DNA of 64,000 nucleotides from Melghirimyces profundicolus (GCF_003054245.1 NZ_QBKR01000003.1:1-64000), one strand, 5' to 3'. Shown: positions 42,429 to 53,046, counted from the first letter of the stretch. Made by a program: numbers and translations. The notes: generated by a model from the sequence alone, not told the origin.

Positions 42429-43303
42429 TGCATGTTTTCATTGTCAATCCGATGTCCGGGAACGGGCGGGGGGAAGAGGTTTGGTTCCGGATCCAGAGAT
42501 TGCTCTCCCGGCATCGGATTCCCCACCAGGTTCATTTCACGAAACATGCCGGGCACGCCACGGAGCTGGCCCGGTCGGCGACGGGGCAATCCGGGGTCCG
42601 GGCTTTGGTGGCGCTGGGCGGGGACGGGACGGTGCATGAAACGGGGAACGCCTTGGTGGGGACCGGTCTGCCCCTGGGTTATATACCGGCCGGGACGGGA
42701 AACGACTTTGCTCACGCCTGTGGAATCCCTTCCTCACCCGGATCCGCTTTGCGACGGGTGTTAAAGCATGAGGTGCACCGGATCGACACGGCGTCCATTG
42801 GTGAACGTTTCCTGATCGGGTTTGCGGGCATCGGTTTTGACGGCCAGGTGGCGGAAGTGGTCAATCGGTCGGCTCTCAGCCGGAAGTTGGGCCGGCTGGC
42901 TTATCTGTCGGGCTTTTTCCAGGCCTTGAGACAATATCGGCCGGCCCGTGTCTCTCTCACGCTGGACGGAAGCCGGTTTGAACATGACCGGGTTTGGTTG
43001 ATCGCCGTCGGCAACATTCCCAACTACGGCGGAGGAATGAAAATCTGTCCCGGAGCTCTTCCGGATGACGGCCGGTTGGACATCTGTTGCGTCAGTGAAC
43101 TTTCGCGGGGGCAGGTGTTGAAAATTTTCCCGGCCGTTTTTAAAGGGAACCATGTTCACCATCCTTCGGTCAAGATCCGAAGGGGACTTGCGGTGGAAGT
43201 GGATGCGGATCCGCCCCTGGTCGTTCATGCCGACGGAGAAATCATCGGAAAAACCCCGCTCTCCATTTTGGTGCGGCCCGGGTCTTTGAATGTGATACGG
43301 TGA
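42428..43303 (+). CDS. Diacylglycerol/lipid kinase family protein (YegS/BmrU type)
   Basis: 291 aa. The kinase motif GGDGTVHE (about 64-71) and PLGYIPAGTGNDFA (about 83-96) mark the DAGK catalytic domain; NPMSGNGRGEE opens the N-terminus. It phosphorylates diacylglycerol or a related lipid at the membrane. The ATG shares its A with the SDR stop codon (TGATG), so translation is coupled. Confidence 0.92.
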   Translation: MHVFIVNPMSGNGRGEEVWFRIQRLLSRHRIPHQVHFTKHAGHATELARSATGQSGVRALVALGGDGTVHETGNALVGTGLPLGYIPAGTGNDFAHACGIPSSPGSALRRVLKHEVHRIDTASIGERFLIGFAGIGFDGQVAEVVNRSALSRKLGRLAYLSGFFQALRQYRPARVSLTLDGSRFEHDRVWLIAVGNIPNYGGGMKICPGALPDDGRLDICCVSELSRGQVLKIFPAVFKGNHVHHPSVKIRRGLAVEVDADPPLVVHADGEIIGKTPLSILVRPGSLNVIR

Positions 43304-43315
43304 TGGATCGATTAA

Positions 43316-43349
43316 AACCGGGCCCCGTTCGGTTGAACGAGGCCCGGTT
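43316..43349. terminator. Bidirectional terminator between the lipid kinase and a minus-strand gene
   Basis: AACCGGGCC / GGCCCGGTT with inner CGTTC/GAACG pairing; TTTTAAT follows on the minus strand. Confidence 0.65.
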
Positions 43350-43357
43350 GAATCTCC

Positions 43358-43594
43358 TTACGCCGGGTCGGGGCAAGACGGGAGGTTCCGCTCCTCCCCG
43401 GTCAAAGGCACGGAGATGAAATAAAGGTGAAGGGTGCCGTGGCTTTTTTCCGTCCAGTTTTTATTTCCGTCTGCATCGGTGAATTCCCAGAGGGAATATT
43501 TCCATATAATACCAATCTCTTTCCGGTTCACCCTCCAGTTGAAGTCGTCGATGATCTCTTCCCGTACGAGTTTGGCGGAGACGATGTCGGCCAA
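43358..43594 (-). CDS. Hypothetical protein, about 78 aa
   Basis: Small soluble protein (ADIVSAKLVREEIIDDFNWR, IIWKYSLWEFTDADGNKNW, LYFISVPLTGEERNLPS). TTG at 43594, nine bases after GGGAGG, is favoured; an alternative start at 43657 has a poor site. No family recognised. Downstream of the Cys-rich small gene but separated by its terminator. Confidence 0.65.
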   Translation of the reverse strand: MADIVSAKLVREEIIDDFNWRVNRKEIGIIWKYSLWEFTDADGNKNWTEKSHGTLHLYFISVPLTGEERNLPSCPDPA

Positions 43595-43702
43595 TGGATA
43601 CAACCTCCCGATCCGTTTCTTCGGTTGAAACGAAGAGTCCTGGCAGCTCTGTACCAAGCTTTGTGTCCCTTTTAACGTACCGGTGAGGTTCTGTTTTTAT
43701 AC

Positions 43703-43730
43703 AAAAAATCACCCCTTTTTCCGGGGTGAT
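43703..43730 (-). terminator. Minus-strand terminator containing a stop codon
   Basis: ATCACCCC-ggaaaaa-GGGGTGAT on the minus strand, followed by T6 (43703-43708). The TGA of the Cys-rich gene (43711-43709) lies in its 3' arm. Confidence 0.8.
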
Positions 43731-43918
43731 GGGTATGGTGGATCCGCCGGCTCGCGATCGGTGAAGGGCTGGTTTTCCTCGGGCCCGGTTTTCACATACC
43801 ACCCGTTACCGACGGGACGGTATAAGTGGCGGTTTTTCCGGTGAAGGGGGCAGAATGCGCAACGCCCTCCCGGCCGTTGTTTATAGCATTCGATACAGCG
43901 GATGGGTTTTTCGTTCAA
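43709..43918 (-). CDS. Small Cys-rich hypothetical protein (69 aa), zinc-knuckle-like
   Basis: The N-terminal half holds RCIECYKQRPGGRCAFCPLH, that is two CxxC pairs plus His, fit for one zinc ion. The rest is polar. TTG start overlaps the PfpI stop (TTGA), so it is probably translated by coupling. Function unknown. Confidence 0.6.
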   Translation of the reverse strand: MNEKPIRCIECYKQRPGGRCAFCPLHRKNRHLYRPVGNGWYVKTGPEENQPFTDREPADPPYPSPRKKG

Positions 43919-44439
43919 CGTTTCGCCAAAAGGTCGCAGAACGCTTTTGCGTAGGGAGCGAGATCCGGCGGGCGGCGGCTGGAGACGAGGTTTCCGTCGA
44001 CGACGACGGCTTCATCCACCCACTCGGCCCCGGCGTTGGCCATGTCGTCTTTGATCCCCGGGGTGGATGTGACTTTCCGTCCTTTCAGGATGCCGGCGGA
44101 AATGAGGACCCAGCCCGCGTGGCAAATCTGTCCGATGGGTTTTCCGGATTCGTCCATGTCGCGTACAAAGGCCTGCACCTTCGGCGATCGGCGGATTTTA
44201 TCAGGAGCCCACCCTCCCGGAACCAGGACGCCGTCAAAGTCTTCCGGCTTCAGCACGTCGTAGGCCACGTCAGAGACAGCGGGCACCCCGAATTTTCCCT
44301 GATAGGAACGCTGTCCCTCGGGGCCGGCCAGCACCACCTCCGCTCCTTCTTCCCGAAGACGGATCACCGGGTACCAGAGTTCCAGATCTTCAAATTCATG
44401 ATCGACGAGACAGACCACTCGTTTGTCTTTCAGCCGCAT
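43915..44439 (-). CDS. PfpI/DJ-1-family type 1 glutamine amidotransferase-like protein
   Basis: 174 aa. Nucleophile Cys in GQICHAGW with the DJ-1 superfamily elbow, GVLVPGGWAPDKIR upstream and the N-terminal EDLELWYPV. Members act as glyoxalase III/deglycase-type or general stress proteins; older literature lists them as proteases. ATG at 44439 with GAGGAGG eight bases upstream replaces a longer frame from 44493. Confidence 0.9.
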   Translation of the reverse strand: MRLKDKRVVCLVDHEFEDLELWYPVIRLREEGAEVVLAGPEGQRSYQGKFGVPAVSDVAYDVLKPEDFDGVLVPGGWAPDKIRRSPKVQAFVRDMDESGKPIGQICHAGWVLISAGILKGRKVTSTPGIKDDMANAGAEWVDEAVVVDGNLVSSRRPPDLAPYAKAFCDLLAKR

Positions 44440-44551
44440 GGGAACAACCTCCTCGGATATGGGTGACGTGACGGGTGAAATCGGTTCCTGCATAAAATAG
44501 ACAGAAAGAGTGGATCCCTTGAATCCCTCGGGGAACTAATATAGAATAAAA

Positions 44552-44571
44552 TGAGAATCAGTTGAGAATCA
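44552..44571 (+). promoter_or_regulatory. Direct repeat TGAGAATCA x2, possible Fur/PerR-type site upstream of sufC
   Basis: TGAGAATCA occurs at 44552-44560 and 44563-44571, 11 bp apart (one helical turn), 125 bp before sufC. The half-sites share the GAnAATCA look of Bacillus Fur-family boxes, but the inverted symmetry of a consensus Fur box is weak. Confidence 0.35.
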
Positions 44572-44695
44572 CTTTAAATACCTTCCGGCCGGTCTTCCGT
44601 AATCGTAACATATCCCTTGACACCTGCAAACGGGGTCGTTTGGGCCCTGTTTGTTCAATATATATGGTGAATAGAGATAATGGAGGAATGCAGAG

Positions 44696-45484
44696 ATGTC
44701 GATCTCACCCAAACTCGAGATAAAAGACCTGAACGTCTCCATTGAGGATAAAGAAATTCTCAAGGGCGTTAACCTTGAAGTCAATGGTGGTGAAATCCAC
44801 GCCATCATGGGTCCCAACGGGACCGGGAAAAGCACGCTGGCCCAGGCCTTGATGGGTCATCCGCGTTATGAGGTGACCGGAGGAAGCGTGCTCCTGGACG
44901 GGGAAGACTTGCTGGAGATGGAAGTGGATGAACGTGCCAGAAAAGGCCTTTTTCTCGCCATGCAGTATCCGAGCGAGATCAGCGGGGTCACCAACTCCGA
45001 CTTCCTGCGCAGCGCGGTGAATGCCAAGCAGCCCGAAGGCAAGGAAGTTTCGATCATGAAATTCATGAAGCAACTGGACAAAAAGATGGCGCAGCTGGGG
45101 ATGGATGAATCCTTCGCCAACCGGTACCTGAACGAAGGTTTTTCCGGCGGGGAGAAAAAGCGGAACGAAATCCTGCAGCTCATGATGTTGGAACCGCGCA
45201 TCGCCATCCTGGACGAAATTGACTCGGGCCTTGACATTGACGCTCTCAAAGTGGTGGCCGACGGCGTCAACTCCATGCGCAATCCCAACACCGGATTCCT
45301 GATCATCACCCACTATCAGCGGCTTTTGAACTACATCAAGCCCGACCGTGTCCACGTGGTGATGCAGGGTCGGATCGTCAAATCCGGCGGTCCCGAATTG
45401 GCTGAACGCCTCGAAGCCGAAGGGTATGACTGGGTCAAAGAAGAGTTGGGAATCGAAGACGAAACCGTCGAGAGCAAGGCGTAA
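44696..45484 (+). CDS. sufC: Fe-S cluster assembly ATPase SufC
   Basis: 262-aa ABC-type ATPase of the SUF scaffold, cytoplasmic. Walker A GPNGTGKST (about 40-48), signature FSGGEKKRNEI and Walker B IAILDEIDSGLDID, where DEID...GLD is SufC-specific. Binds SufB and SufD. First gene of sufCDSUB; ATG behind GGAGGAA. Confidence 0.96.
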   Translation: MSISPKLEIKDLNVSIEDKEILKGVNLEVNGGEIHAIMGPNGTGKSTLAQALMGHPRYEVTGGSVLLDGEDLLEMEVDERARKGLFLAMQYPSEISGVTNSDFLRSAVNAKQPEGKEVSIMKFMKQLDKKMAQLGMDESFANRYLNEGFSGGEKKRNEILQLMMLEPRIAILDEIDSGLDIDALKVVADGVNSMRNPNTGFLIITHYQRLLNYIKPDRVHVVMQGRIVKSGGPELAERLEAEGYDWVKEELGIEDETVESKA

Positions 45485-45500
45485 GGCGGGGGTGTCGCGA

Positions 45501-46799
45501 ATGATCGATACGGAACAACTTTTCGACCGTCAAGCCGTCACCCAACTTTCCCAGTCCCAGCAAGAACCCGATTGGCTGCTCCAACGCCGGCTGAACGCCC
45601 TTGAGCAGGCGGGCCGACTGAACCTGCCCAAACTGGAAAAAACGCGGATCGACCGTTGGAACTTCACCAACTTCGAGCCGGTCCGGCAAGAGAAGGCGGT
45701 TGCCTCAACCGATGAAATGCCGGAGGACATCCGCCGGTTTATCTCCGCGGAGGATGAGGATTCCGTCTTTGTGCAGAAAAATTCGAGTCCGGTGTTCCGC
45801 CGGCTGGCCGAGTCGCTTGAATCCAAAGGGGTTATTTTCACCGACCTGGCCACTGCCGCCCGGGAACACGAGGAGCTGGTGAAAAAATACTTCATGACCG
45901 ATGCCATCCGATCGGATGAGCACAAACTCGCCGCCCTGCACGCCGCCCTTTTCAGCGGTGGACTGTTCCTGTACGTGCCGAAAAACGTCTCCGTCGATGT
46001 CCCCTTCCAGGTCCTTTTCTGGGCCGGCGGCAACGGGGTCGGTACGTTCCCCCACCTTTTGGTGGTGGCGGAGACCGGCAGCGAGTTCAATGTTGTTGCC
46101 AATTTCGTCTCCGACCGGGAGAGTGATGCGGTCATCAACGGTGCCGTGGAAGTCTTTGTCGGCGACAATGCCCGGGTGCGCATCGCTTCCCTTCACACCC
46201 AGGGCGAAGGAACGACGGAAGTGGCGTACCGCCGTACGGTGACGGGCCGGGACGCCGACCTGGAATGGATCGTGGGTGACCTGAACTTCGGCCGCACGAT
46301 CTCCGATAACACGGTCCACATGAAAGGGACCGGCGGAAATGCCCGGATTAAGTCGATCACCGTGGGATCCGGAGAATTGCGCTCCAACATTACGTCCACG
46401 GTTCGGCACTGGGGAGCCCGGACCGAAAGCGACATCACAGCCCGCGGCGTCATGAAGGATCAGGCCCAGTCGATTTTGAACGGGATCACCAAAATCGAAA
46501 AGGGGGCCAAACAGGCCAACGGCGTTCAGGCCGAAAAGGTGTTGATGCTGAGCAGGGAAGCCCGGGGGGATGCCAACCCGATTCTCCTGATCGACGAAAA
46601 CGACGTTCAGGCGGGACATGCGGCCAGTGTCGGCCGGATCGATCCGATTCAGATGTTTTACCTGATGTCGCGTGGGCTTTCCCGCCGGGAAGCGGAACGT
46701 CTGATCATTTTCGGCTTCGTCGGTCCGGTGTTGGATACCATACCCTTCGAATCCCTGCGTGAACGCATCAGCGGGATCATCGAAAGGAAACTGGGATAA
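45501..46799 (+). CDS. sufD: Fe-S cluster assembly protein SufD
   Basis: 432 aa, right-handed beta-helix core (GGLFLYVPKNVSVDVPFQVL, RTISDNTVHMKGTGGNARI) and the conserved C-terminal SufB/SufD motif AGHAASVGRIDPIQMFYLMS. Forms the SufBC2D complex. ATG at 45501, 16 bp after sufC. Confidence 0.95.
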   Translation: MIDTEQLFDRQAVTQLSQSQQEPDWLLQRRLNALEQAGRLNLPKLEKTRIDRWNFTNFEPVRQEKAVASTDEMPEDIRRFISAEDEDSVFVQKNSSPVFRRLAESLESKGVIFTDLATAAREHEELVKKYFMTDAIRSDEHKLAALHAALFSGGLFLYVPKNVSVDVPFQVLFWAGGNGVGTFPHLLVVAETGSEFNVVANFVSDRESDAVINGAVEVFVGDNARVRIASLHTQGEGTTEVAYRRTVTGRDADLEWIVGDLNFGRTISDNTVHMKGTGGNARIKSITVGSGELRSNITSTVRHWGARTESDITARGVMKDQAQSILNGITKIEKGAKQANGVQAEKVLMLSREARGDANPILLIDENDVQAGHAASVGRIDPIQMFYLMSRGLSRREAERLIIFGFVGPVLDTIPFESLRERISGIIERKLG

Positions 46800-46874
46800 G
46801 TACCGTGGGATGTTTCCCCGATCTCACCATCTTCAGACAAGTGATTCCAACGTGAGCCGGCGCATAGGAAATAA

Positions 46875-46990
46875 ACCCTCCGATCCGGGTGAGGGAATTT
46901 CACACCGGGAAAACGGAGGGTGTGCGAAAGGATGAAACCAACGCGGGATGGCGCCCGCAGACACTTTTCTCCTGGCCGCAAGGCAGGGGG
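46875..46990 (+). other. Structured leader between sufD and sufS
   Basis: Three stems are visible: ACCCTCCG / CGGAGGGT (46875-46882 with 46914-46921) enclosing CCGGGTG / CACACCGG (46885-46891 with 46901-46908); GCGGG / CCCGC (46943-46958); and CCTGGCC-gcaa-GGCAGG with a GNRA-type loop just before the sufS ribosome site. The 209-bp gap 46800-47008 has no gene. No known riboswitch class is recognised. Confidence 0.5.
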
Positions 46991-46993
46991 TAA

Positions 46994-48653
<1,660 letters not shown>

Positions 48654-48679
48654 TTCCACCTCAACAGGAGGGATGAGAA

Positions 48680-50107
48680 GTGGCCAAGAATTTGCCCGAC
48701 ATTTCTTCGGAATACCAGTACGGTTTTCATGATAAAGACGTATCGGTTTTCCGGTCGAAGCGGGGGCTGACCCGGGAAGTCGTCGAAGAAATTTCCCGGA
48801 TGAAGGAAGAACCGGATTGGATGCTGGAGTTCCGTCTGAAAGCTCTGGATCAGTTTTACAAGATGCCGATGCCCAACTCCCGGAATTCCAAATGGTTCTC
48901 CATTCTCCCCGGCAAACTGGATGACCTGAACTTTGACGATATCACCTATTACGTCAAACCTTCGGAGCGGCAGGGGCGCTCCTGGGACGAAGTCCCCGAG
49001 GAGATCAAGCGCACCTTCGACCGCCTGGGGATCCCGGAGGCCGAGCAGAAGTTTTTGGCGGGGGTTTCCGCCCAGTACGAATCCGAAGTGGTTTACCACA
49101 ACATGCAGAAGGAGCTGGAGGAGCAAGGGGTTATTTTCTGTGACACCGACACCGCGGTGAAAGAGTATCCCGAACTGGTGAAGGAGTATTTCGGCACCGT
49201 GGTTCCTCCCAGCGACAATAAATTTGCTGCACTCAACAGCGCCGTCTGGAGCGGCGGAAGCTTTATTTACGTGCCGAAAGGCGTGAAATGCGAAGTCCCG
49301 CTGCAAGCCTACTTCCGCATCAACTCCCAGAACATGGGGCAGTTTGAACGGACACTCATTATCGCCGACGAAGAATCCTTCGTCCACTACGTGGAAGGTT
49401 GCACGGCGCCGATTTACAGCACGGATTCGCTCCACAGCGCGGTCGTGGAAATCATCGTGAAGGATCACGCCCGTTGCCGTTACACCACCATCCAGAACTG
49501 GGCTCCCAACGTCTACAACTTGGTGACCAAACGGGCCGTCGCCGAAAAAGGGGCCCACATGGAGTGGGTGGACGGTAATATCGGCTCCAAGCTGACCATG
49601 AAATATCCCGCGGTGATCATGAAGGGGGAAGGAGCCAAAGCCGACGTCCTCTCGATTGCGGTGGCCGGCAAAGGCCAACATCAGGACGCGGGTGCGAAAG
49701 TGACCGCCTTGGCTCCCAACTGCACCTCCACAATTGTTTCCAAGTCCATCAGCAAACAAGGCGGGAAGGTCACCTACCGGGGGCTGTCCAGCTTCGGCAA
49801 GAACGCTCACGGCTCCAAAGCCAAGGTGGAGTGTGACACCTTGATCCTGGACGATCAGTCCACCTCCGATACGATTCCCTATAACGAAATCAAAACCGAT
49901 GACGTTACCCTGGAGCACGAAGCCACCGTGTCCAAGGTGTCGGAAGAGCAGCTCTTCTATCTGATGAGCCGCGGGCTCAGCGAAGAGGAAGCCACCCAGA
50001 TGATCGTGATGGGCTTCATCGAACCCTTCACCAAAGAGCTTCCGATGGAATATGCGGTGGAAATGAACCGTCTCATCAAGTTCGAGATGGAAGGGAGTAT
50101 CGGTTAA
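48680..50107 (+). CDS. sufB: Fe-S cluster assembly protein SufB
   Basis: 475 aa, the main scaffold. Conserved segments: [60 protein letters not shown] (with a candidate cluster Cys) and the SufB/D C-terminal motif. GTG at 48680 behind AGGAGGG. Last gene of the operon, followed by two stem-loops. Confidence 0.96.
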   Translation: MAKNLPDISSEYQYGFHDKDVSVFRSKRGLTREVVEEISRMKEEPDWMLEFRLKALDQFYKMPMPNSRNSKWFSILPGKLDDLNFDDITYYVKPSERQGRSWDEVPEEIKRTFDRLGIPEAEQKFLAGVSAQYESEVVYHNMQKELEEQGVIFCDTDTAVKEYPELVKEYFGTVVPPSDNKFAALNSAVWSGGSFIYVPKGVKCEVPLQAYFRINSQNMGQFERTLIIADEESFVHYVEGCTAPIYSTDSLHSAVVEIIVKDHARCRYTTIQNWAPNVYNLVTKRAVAEKGAHMEWVDGNIGSKLTMKYPAVIMKGEGAKADVLSIAVAGKGQHQDAGAKVTALAPNCTSTIVSKSISKQGGKVTYRGLSSFGKNAHGSKAKVECDTLILDDQSTSDTIPYNEIKTDDVTLEHEATVSKVSEEQLFYLMSRGLSEEEATQMIVMGFIEPFTKELPMEYAVEMNRLIKFEMEGSIG

Positions 50108-50132
50108 CGCTTACGCCACATGGGTTCTGGGT

Positions 50133-50159
50133 GCAAAAAGTGGGTTTGCCACTTTTTGC
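50133..50159 (+). terminator. First stem-loop after sufB
   Basis: GCAAAAAGTGG / CCACTTTTTGC, 11-bp perfect stem. No clean T-run follows. Confidence 0.55.
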
Positions 50160-50184
50160 CCACCGATTGTTTTCGGATAATTGT

Positions 50185-50225
50185 AAATACGTGTCCGGCT
50201 TGTACCGCTCGGACACGTATTTTTA
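50185..50225 (+). terminator. Rho-independent terminator of the suf operon
   Basis: AAATACGTGTCCG / CGGACACGTATTT with a 12-nt loop, followed by TTATT. Confidence 0.85.
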
Positions 50226-50286
50226 TTGCACAGCTTCAGGCAGGTGGACAGGGTAGAAATGATTTTTCGAACAACAGCCTTATTAC

Positions 50287-50315
50287 TTGACAGTATTTTT
50301 GCCTTAAGCTAAGAT
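50287..50315 (+). promoter_or_regulatory. Sigma-A promoter of the S-box operon
   Basis: Perfect TTGACA (50287-50292), 17-bp spacer and TAAGAT (50310-50315), about 30 bp before the riboswitch. Confidence 0.75.
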
Positions 50316-50345
50316 AAAGCCAATTTAAAACTGCATATTACAATT

Positions 50346-50460
50346 CCTTATCGAGAGTCGGGGGAGGAACCTGGTCCGATGATCCCGCGGCAACCTCTTA
50401 TTTTTCCAAAAATAAGAACGGTGCCAATTCCAGCAGACTGTTCCAGTTTGGAAGATAAGG
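50346..50460 (+). ncRNA. SAM-I (S-box) riboswitch aptamer
   Basis: P1 is CCTTATC / GATAAGG. Conserved S-box blocks follow in order: CGAGAGTCGGGGGAGGAACC, TGGTCCGATGATCCCGCGGC, AACCTC, and ACGGTGCCAATTCCAGCAGA. These are the core elements of the SAM-I aptamer including the kink-turn and the GGTGCCAATTCC stretch. It senses S-adenosylmethionine and, with the terminator at 50479, switches off transcription of the OsmC and symporter genes when SAM is plentiful. Confidence 0.95.
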
Positions 50461-50478
50461 AAGAGCGGCATGTTCACC

Positions 50479-50508
50479 AAACCTCTTCCTTGTTGGAAGA
50501 GGTTTTTT
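50479..50508 (+). terminator. SAM-dependent transcription terminator of the S-box
   Basis: AAACCTCTTCC / GGAAGAGGTTT followed by TTT. The 5' arm region can pair with upstream riboswitch sequence in the antiterminated state, as usual for S-box leaders. Confidence 0.9.
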
Positions 50509-50552
50509 GACGATTGTATCCCAACTAAACTTATGAAAAAAGGTGGTTATTA

Positions 50553-51044
50553 GTGAACAAAACATCTGAAAACCAACTCAGAAAGGTAAAGGCAAGTTCT
50601 TCCTGGTTGGGAAAGATGAAAACACGTCAATATGTTCGGGATTTTACCTTTCTGGTTGATGAACCGGAAAAGCTGGGTGGGACAAACGAAGGACCGACAC
50701 CGCTGGAATATGTCATTGGAGCGTTTAACGGTTGTTTATTAGTGGTCATTGAAATGGTTGCTAAAGAACAACAATTCCTATTTAAAGACGTCGTCATCGA
50801 ATCGTATGGTACTGTAGACCGGCGCGGTCTGCTTGGCATCGCAGATGTATTGCCCCACTTCCAGAAAGTGGTGAATAATATTACGTTCGTGACGGAGGAG
50901 ACGAATGAGCGATTGGACAATCTGCAGGCGGAAGTCCAAAAGCGTTGCCCCATGTATAACTTATTGGTTGATGCGGGAATCGACGTACAACTGAACTGGC
51001 ATATTTCAGACGAAGAAGATGTAAAGGAGAGGCGAAATGTATGA
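50553..51044 (+). CDS. OsmC/Ohr-family protein under S-box control
   Basis: 163 aa. The OsmC thiol pair is present: Cys61 in AFNGCLLVVIEM and Cys132 in KRCPMYNLL. These proteins reduce organic hydroperoxides or act on thiol-containing metabolites. GTG start with AAAGGTGG upstream. Overlaps the symporter gene by 4 nt (ATGA). Being regulated by SAM, a role in handling a sulfur compound is more likely than peroxide defence (inference). Confidence 0.87.
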   Translation: MNKTSENQLRKVKASSSWLGKMKTRQYVRDFTFLVDEPEKLGGTNEGPTPLEYVIGAFNGCLLVVIEMVAKEQQFLFKDVVIESYGTVDRRGLLGIADVLPHFQKVVNNITFVTEETNERLDNLQAEVQKRCPMYNLLVDAGIDVQLNWHISDEEDVKERRNV

Positions 51045-52660
51045 ATGCTTATGGAGGATGGTTATTGGGATTGGCAGCCGTGTATACGGCGCTTTTAATA
51101 GTAGCCGGCAATATTGCCAGACGTAAAGCGGCGCGGGGTGAGGATTTCTTTATCGGCGGGCGCCAATTTTCTCCACTGAATGTAGCGGTTTGTATTACTG
51201 GACTTTTTTCGGGATCGACCTATATCGCTATATTGGAATTATCCTACGTACAGGGCATGTCGGCCGCCTGGTACGGCGTAGCTGAAACCATTCAGGTTTT
51301 AATTATCGCATTTGTGTTACTTGGACCTTTTCGCGACCGGATGTTGGTGACGATTTCAGGGCTGATCGGGGATCGCTACGGTCGGGAGGCCAAACTGTTA
51401 GGCGGGGCGATCACCGCTTTTGCGTTCCCGATGTGGTCGGTGGCGACAGCGATCGCGTTTGCTTCCGGCATCCATGTCTTTACTGGCATCCCTTTGCCAT
51501 TCGCGATCGCGATTACCGCCTTGCTGTTATTTGTGTACCTTCAGGCAGGCGGTATGTGGTCAGTGGCGTTTACCCAAAGTGTGAATATGCTCATGTTTGC
51601 CCTTATGTTTATCGTGGGGACGGTGGCGTTTTTCATTAATCCCGGTATTGACGGTTTGAAGCAGTTGGCAGTAACACAACCGGCCATGTTCAGTTGGGAC
51701 AGTGTCGGCTTACAAGTAATTGTGGCTTGGTTTGGAACATTTCTGGTTAACGTTTTACTGGCACAAGCCGCCTTACAAATGGCATTGTCTTGCCGTACGG
51801 TGAAAGAAGGACAAAAGGGGTTGAAAATGGCCGTCGTTATGGGAATTCCGTTTATCGTTCTCGGTGTTCTGTTCGGGATGTCCGCAGCAATTGTTGTACC
51901 CGATGCCGGGGCAGGGTTGCTGGGGATTTCGGAGTACATCATGCAAGTGCTGCCGGCCCCGCTCGCCGGTCTGTTTTTTCTCGGTATTTGGTCGTGTGCA
52001 CTCAGTTGGGGAGCTCCCTGTCAATTTTCCGGTTCCACGAGTTTGGGGCGTGATGTCGGGAGCGCTCTTAACCCCAAAGCGACGAATGAACAACTTATCC
52101 GGTACACCAAGTGGTCATTACTGCTTCTAACCGGGCTGATGATTTTCTTCGGGACACTGAGGACGGAGCAGTCCGCATGGTGGAACATTTTAGCATGGAC
52201 TGTCCGTAACTCGGCAACGTTTGCCCCGGTTTTGGGTGCGCTGTTCTGGCCGCTCGTCAGTAAAAGAGGTGTCCTTATTTCGATGACGGGTGGGTTTTCC
52301 TCGGGGCTCTTGTGGTATTACTGGGGTAACTGGTCGCCAGATGAATTTTTCCTTAACATCCATCCTGTATGGATCGGGATGGGCGTCAACGTAAGCTTCA
52401 TGGTGTTGATCACGGTAGTGGAACAGGGGAGGCGATTGACTTTTTCTAGGCCGTCATCCGGGCTGGCCTGGTTGGGTCTTGTGACCCTTGCAGGTCTTCT
52501 GTTGATGAACATCCTTGCTTTTAATACACTTTATACGTTGGGACTGTTGGGTTTAACGCTGTTTTGTTTATTGATGGCGTTGTTTGTCACACTCATTACG
52601 TTGACGAACTCTTCTGTCTCGATTCGAGCGGAATGGAATGAAAATAAGCAAACAGCTTGA
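51041..52660 (+). CDS. Sodium:solute symporter (SSS family) under S-box control
   Basis: 539 aa, about 13-14 membrane helices. SSS core: GGRQFSPLNVAVCITGLFSG and the sodium-site region near ALSCRTVKEGQKGLKMA. Located in the membrane, it should import a small organic solute with Na+. Coupling to a SAM riboswitch points to methionine, a methionine precursor or another organosulfur compound. Base composition is more AT-rich than the suf operon, suggesting transfer of the whole unit. Confidence 0.87.
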   Translation: MNAYGGWLLGLAAVYTALLIVAGNIARRKAARGEDFFIGGRQFSPLNVAVCITGLFSGSTYIAILELSYVQGMSAAWYGVAETIQVLIIAFVLLGPFRDRMLVTISGLIGDRYGREAKLLGGAITAFAFPMWSVATAIAFASGIHVFTGIPLPFAIAITALLLFVYLQAGGMWSVAFTQSVNMLMFALMFIVGTVAFFINPGIDGLKQLAVTQPAMFSWDSVGLQVIVAWFGTFLVNVLLAQAALQMALSCRTVKEGQKGLKMAVVMGIPFIVLGVLFGMSAAIVVPDAGAGLLGISEYIMQVLPAPLAGLFFLGIWSCALSWGAPCQFSGSTSLGRDVGSALNPKATNEQLIRYTKWSLLLLTGLMIFFGTLRTEQSAWWNILAWTVRNSATFAPVLGALFWPLVSKRGVLISMTGGFSSGLLWYYWGNWSPDEFFLNIHPVWIGMGVNVSFMVLITVVEQGRRLTFSRPSSGLAWLGLVTLAGLLLMNILAFNTLYTLGLLGLTLFCLLMALFVTLITLTNSSVSIRAEWNENKQTA

Positions 52661-52674
52661 AAACAATCACAAGA

Positions 52675-52702
52675 ACTCCCCGAAAGGGGGAGTCGTTTTT
52701 TT
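52675..52702 (+). terminator. Terminator of the S-box operon
   Basis: ACTCCCC-gaaag-GGGGAGT followed by a T7 run. Confidence 0.85.
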
Positions 52703-52787
52703 GGGCCGCCGGTAAGTGATTCGTCTTCTTTTGCGGAAACCAGCTCTTCATATCATACGGACTGAAAGTGGTCAAATTTTTCGTATC

Positions 52788-52816
52788 TTTACATAATTGT
52801 TTGCATTCCGTATAAT
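52788..52816 (+). promoter_or_regulatory. Promoter of the small membrane protein and DUF4212/symporter genes
   Basis: TTTACA (52788-52793), 17-bp spacer and a perfect TATAAT (52811-52816), 26 bp before the ATG at 52843. Confidence 0.75.
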
Positions 52817-52842
52817 CGTGCTCAGGGGAAGGGGGAGCTTCG

Positions 52843-53019
52843 ATGTTGTTTGTTTTCCTGGCGGTGACCATCGGCTGTCTGTACGCGACTTTCCGTTACC
52901 GGAAGCCGTGGATGCTGACCATTCCGTTTTTGACCTTGTTCGGATACATGATCGTGCAGATCGTGATGGTGCCCCTGGATTTCATGGAAACGGTCCGATT
53001 TATCTTCAGTCTCCGTTAA
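52843..53019 (+). CDS. Small membrane protein, 58 aa
   Basis: Two hydrophobic segments (LFVFLAVTIGCLYATF and MLTIPFLTLFGYMIVQIVMV) separated by a basic loop (RYRKP). GGGAAGGGGGAG precedes the ATG. It is the first gene after a good promoter and lies 27 bp before the symporter small subunit, so it may be part of that transport system. No family recognised. Confidence 0.7.
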   Translation: MLFVFLAVTIGCLYATFRYRKPWMLTIPFLTLFGYMIVQIVMVPLDFMETVRFIFSLR

Positions 53020-53046
53020 ATTTCACGGAAAAGGTGGGTGTTGTGT

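Noticed and set aside
44616-44645. TTGACA upstream of sufC
   Set aside because: No -10 hexamer at 16-18 bp; the true suf promoter was not identified.
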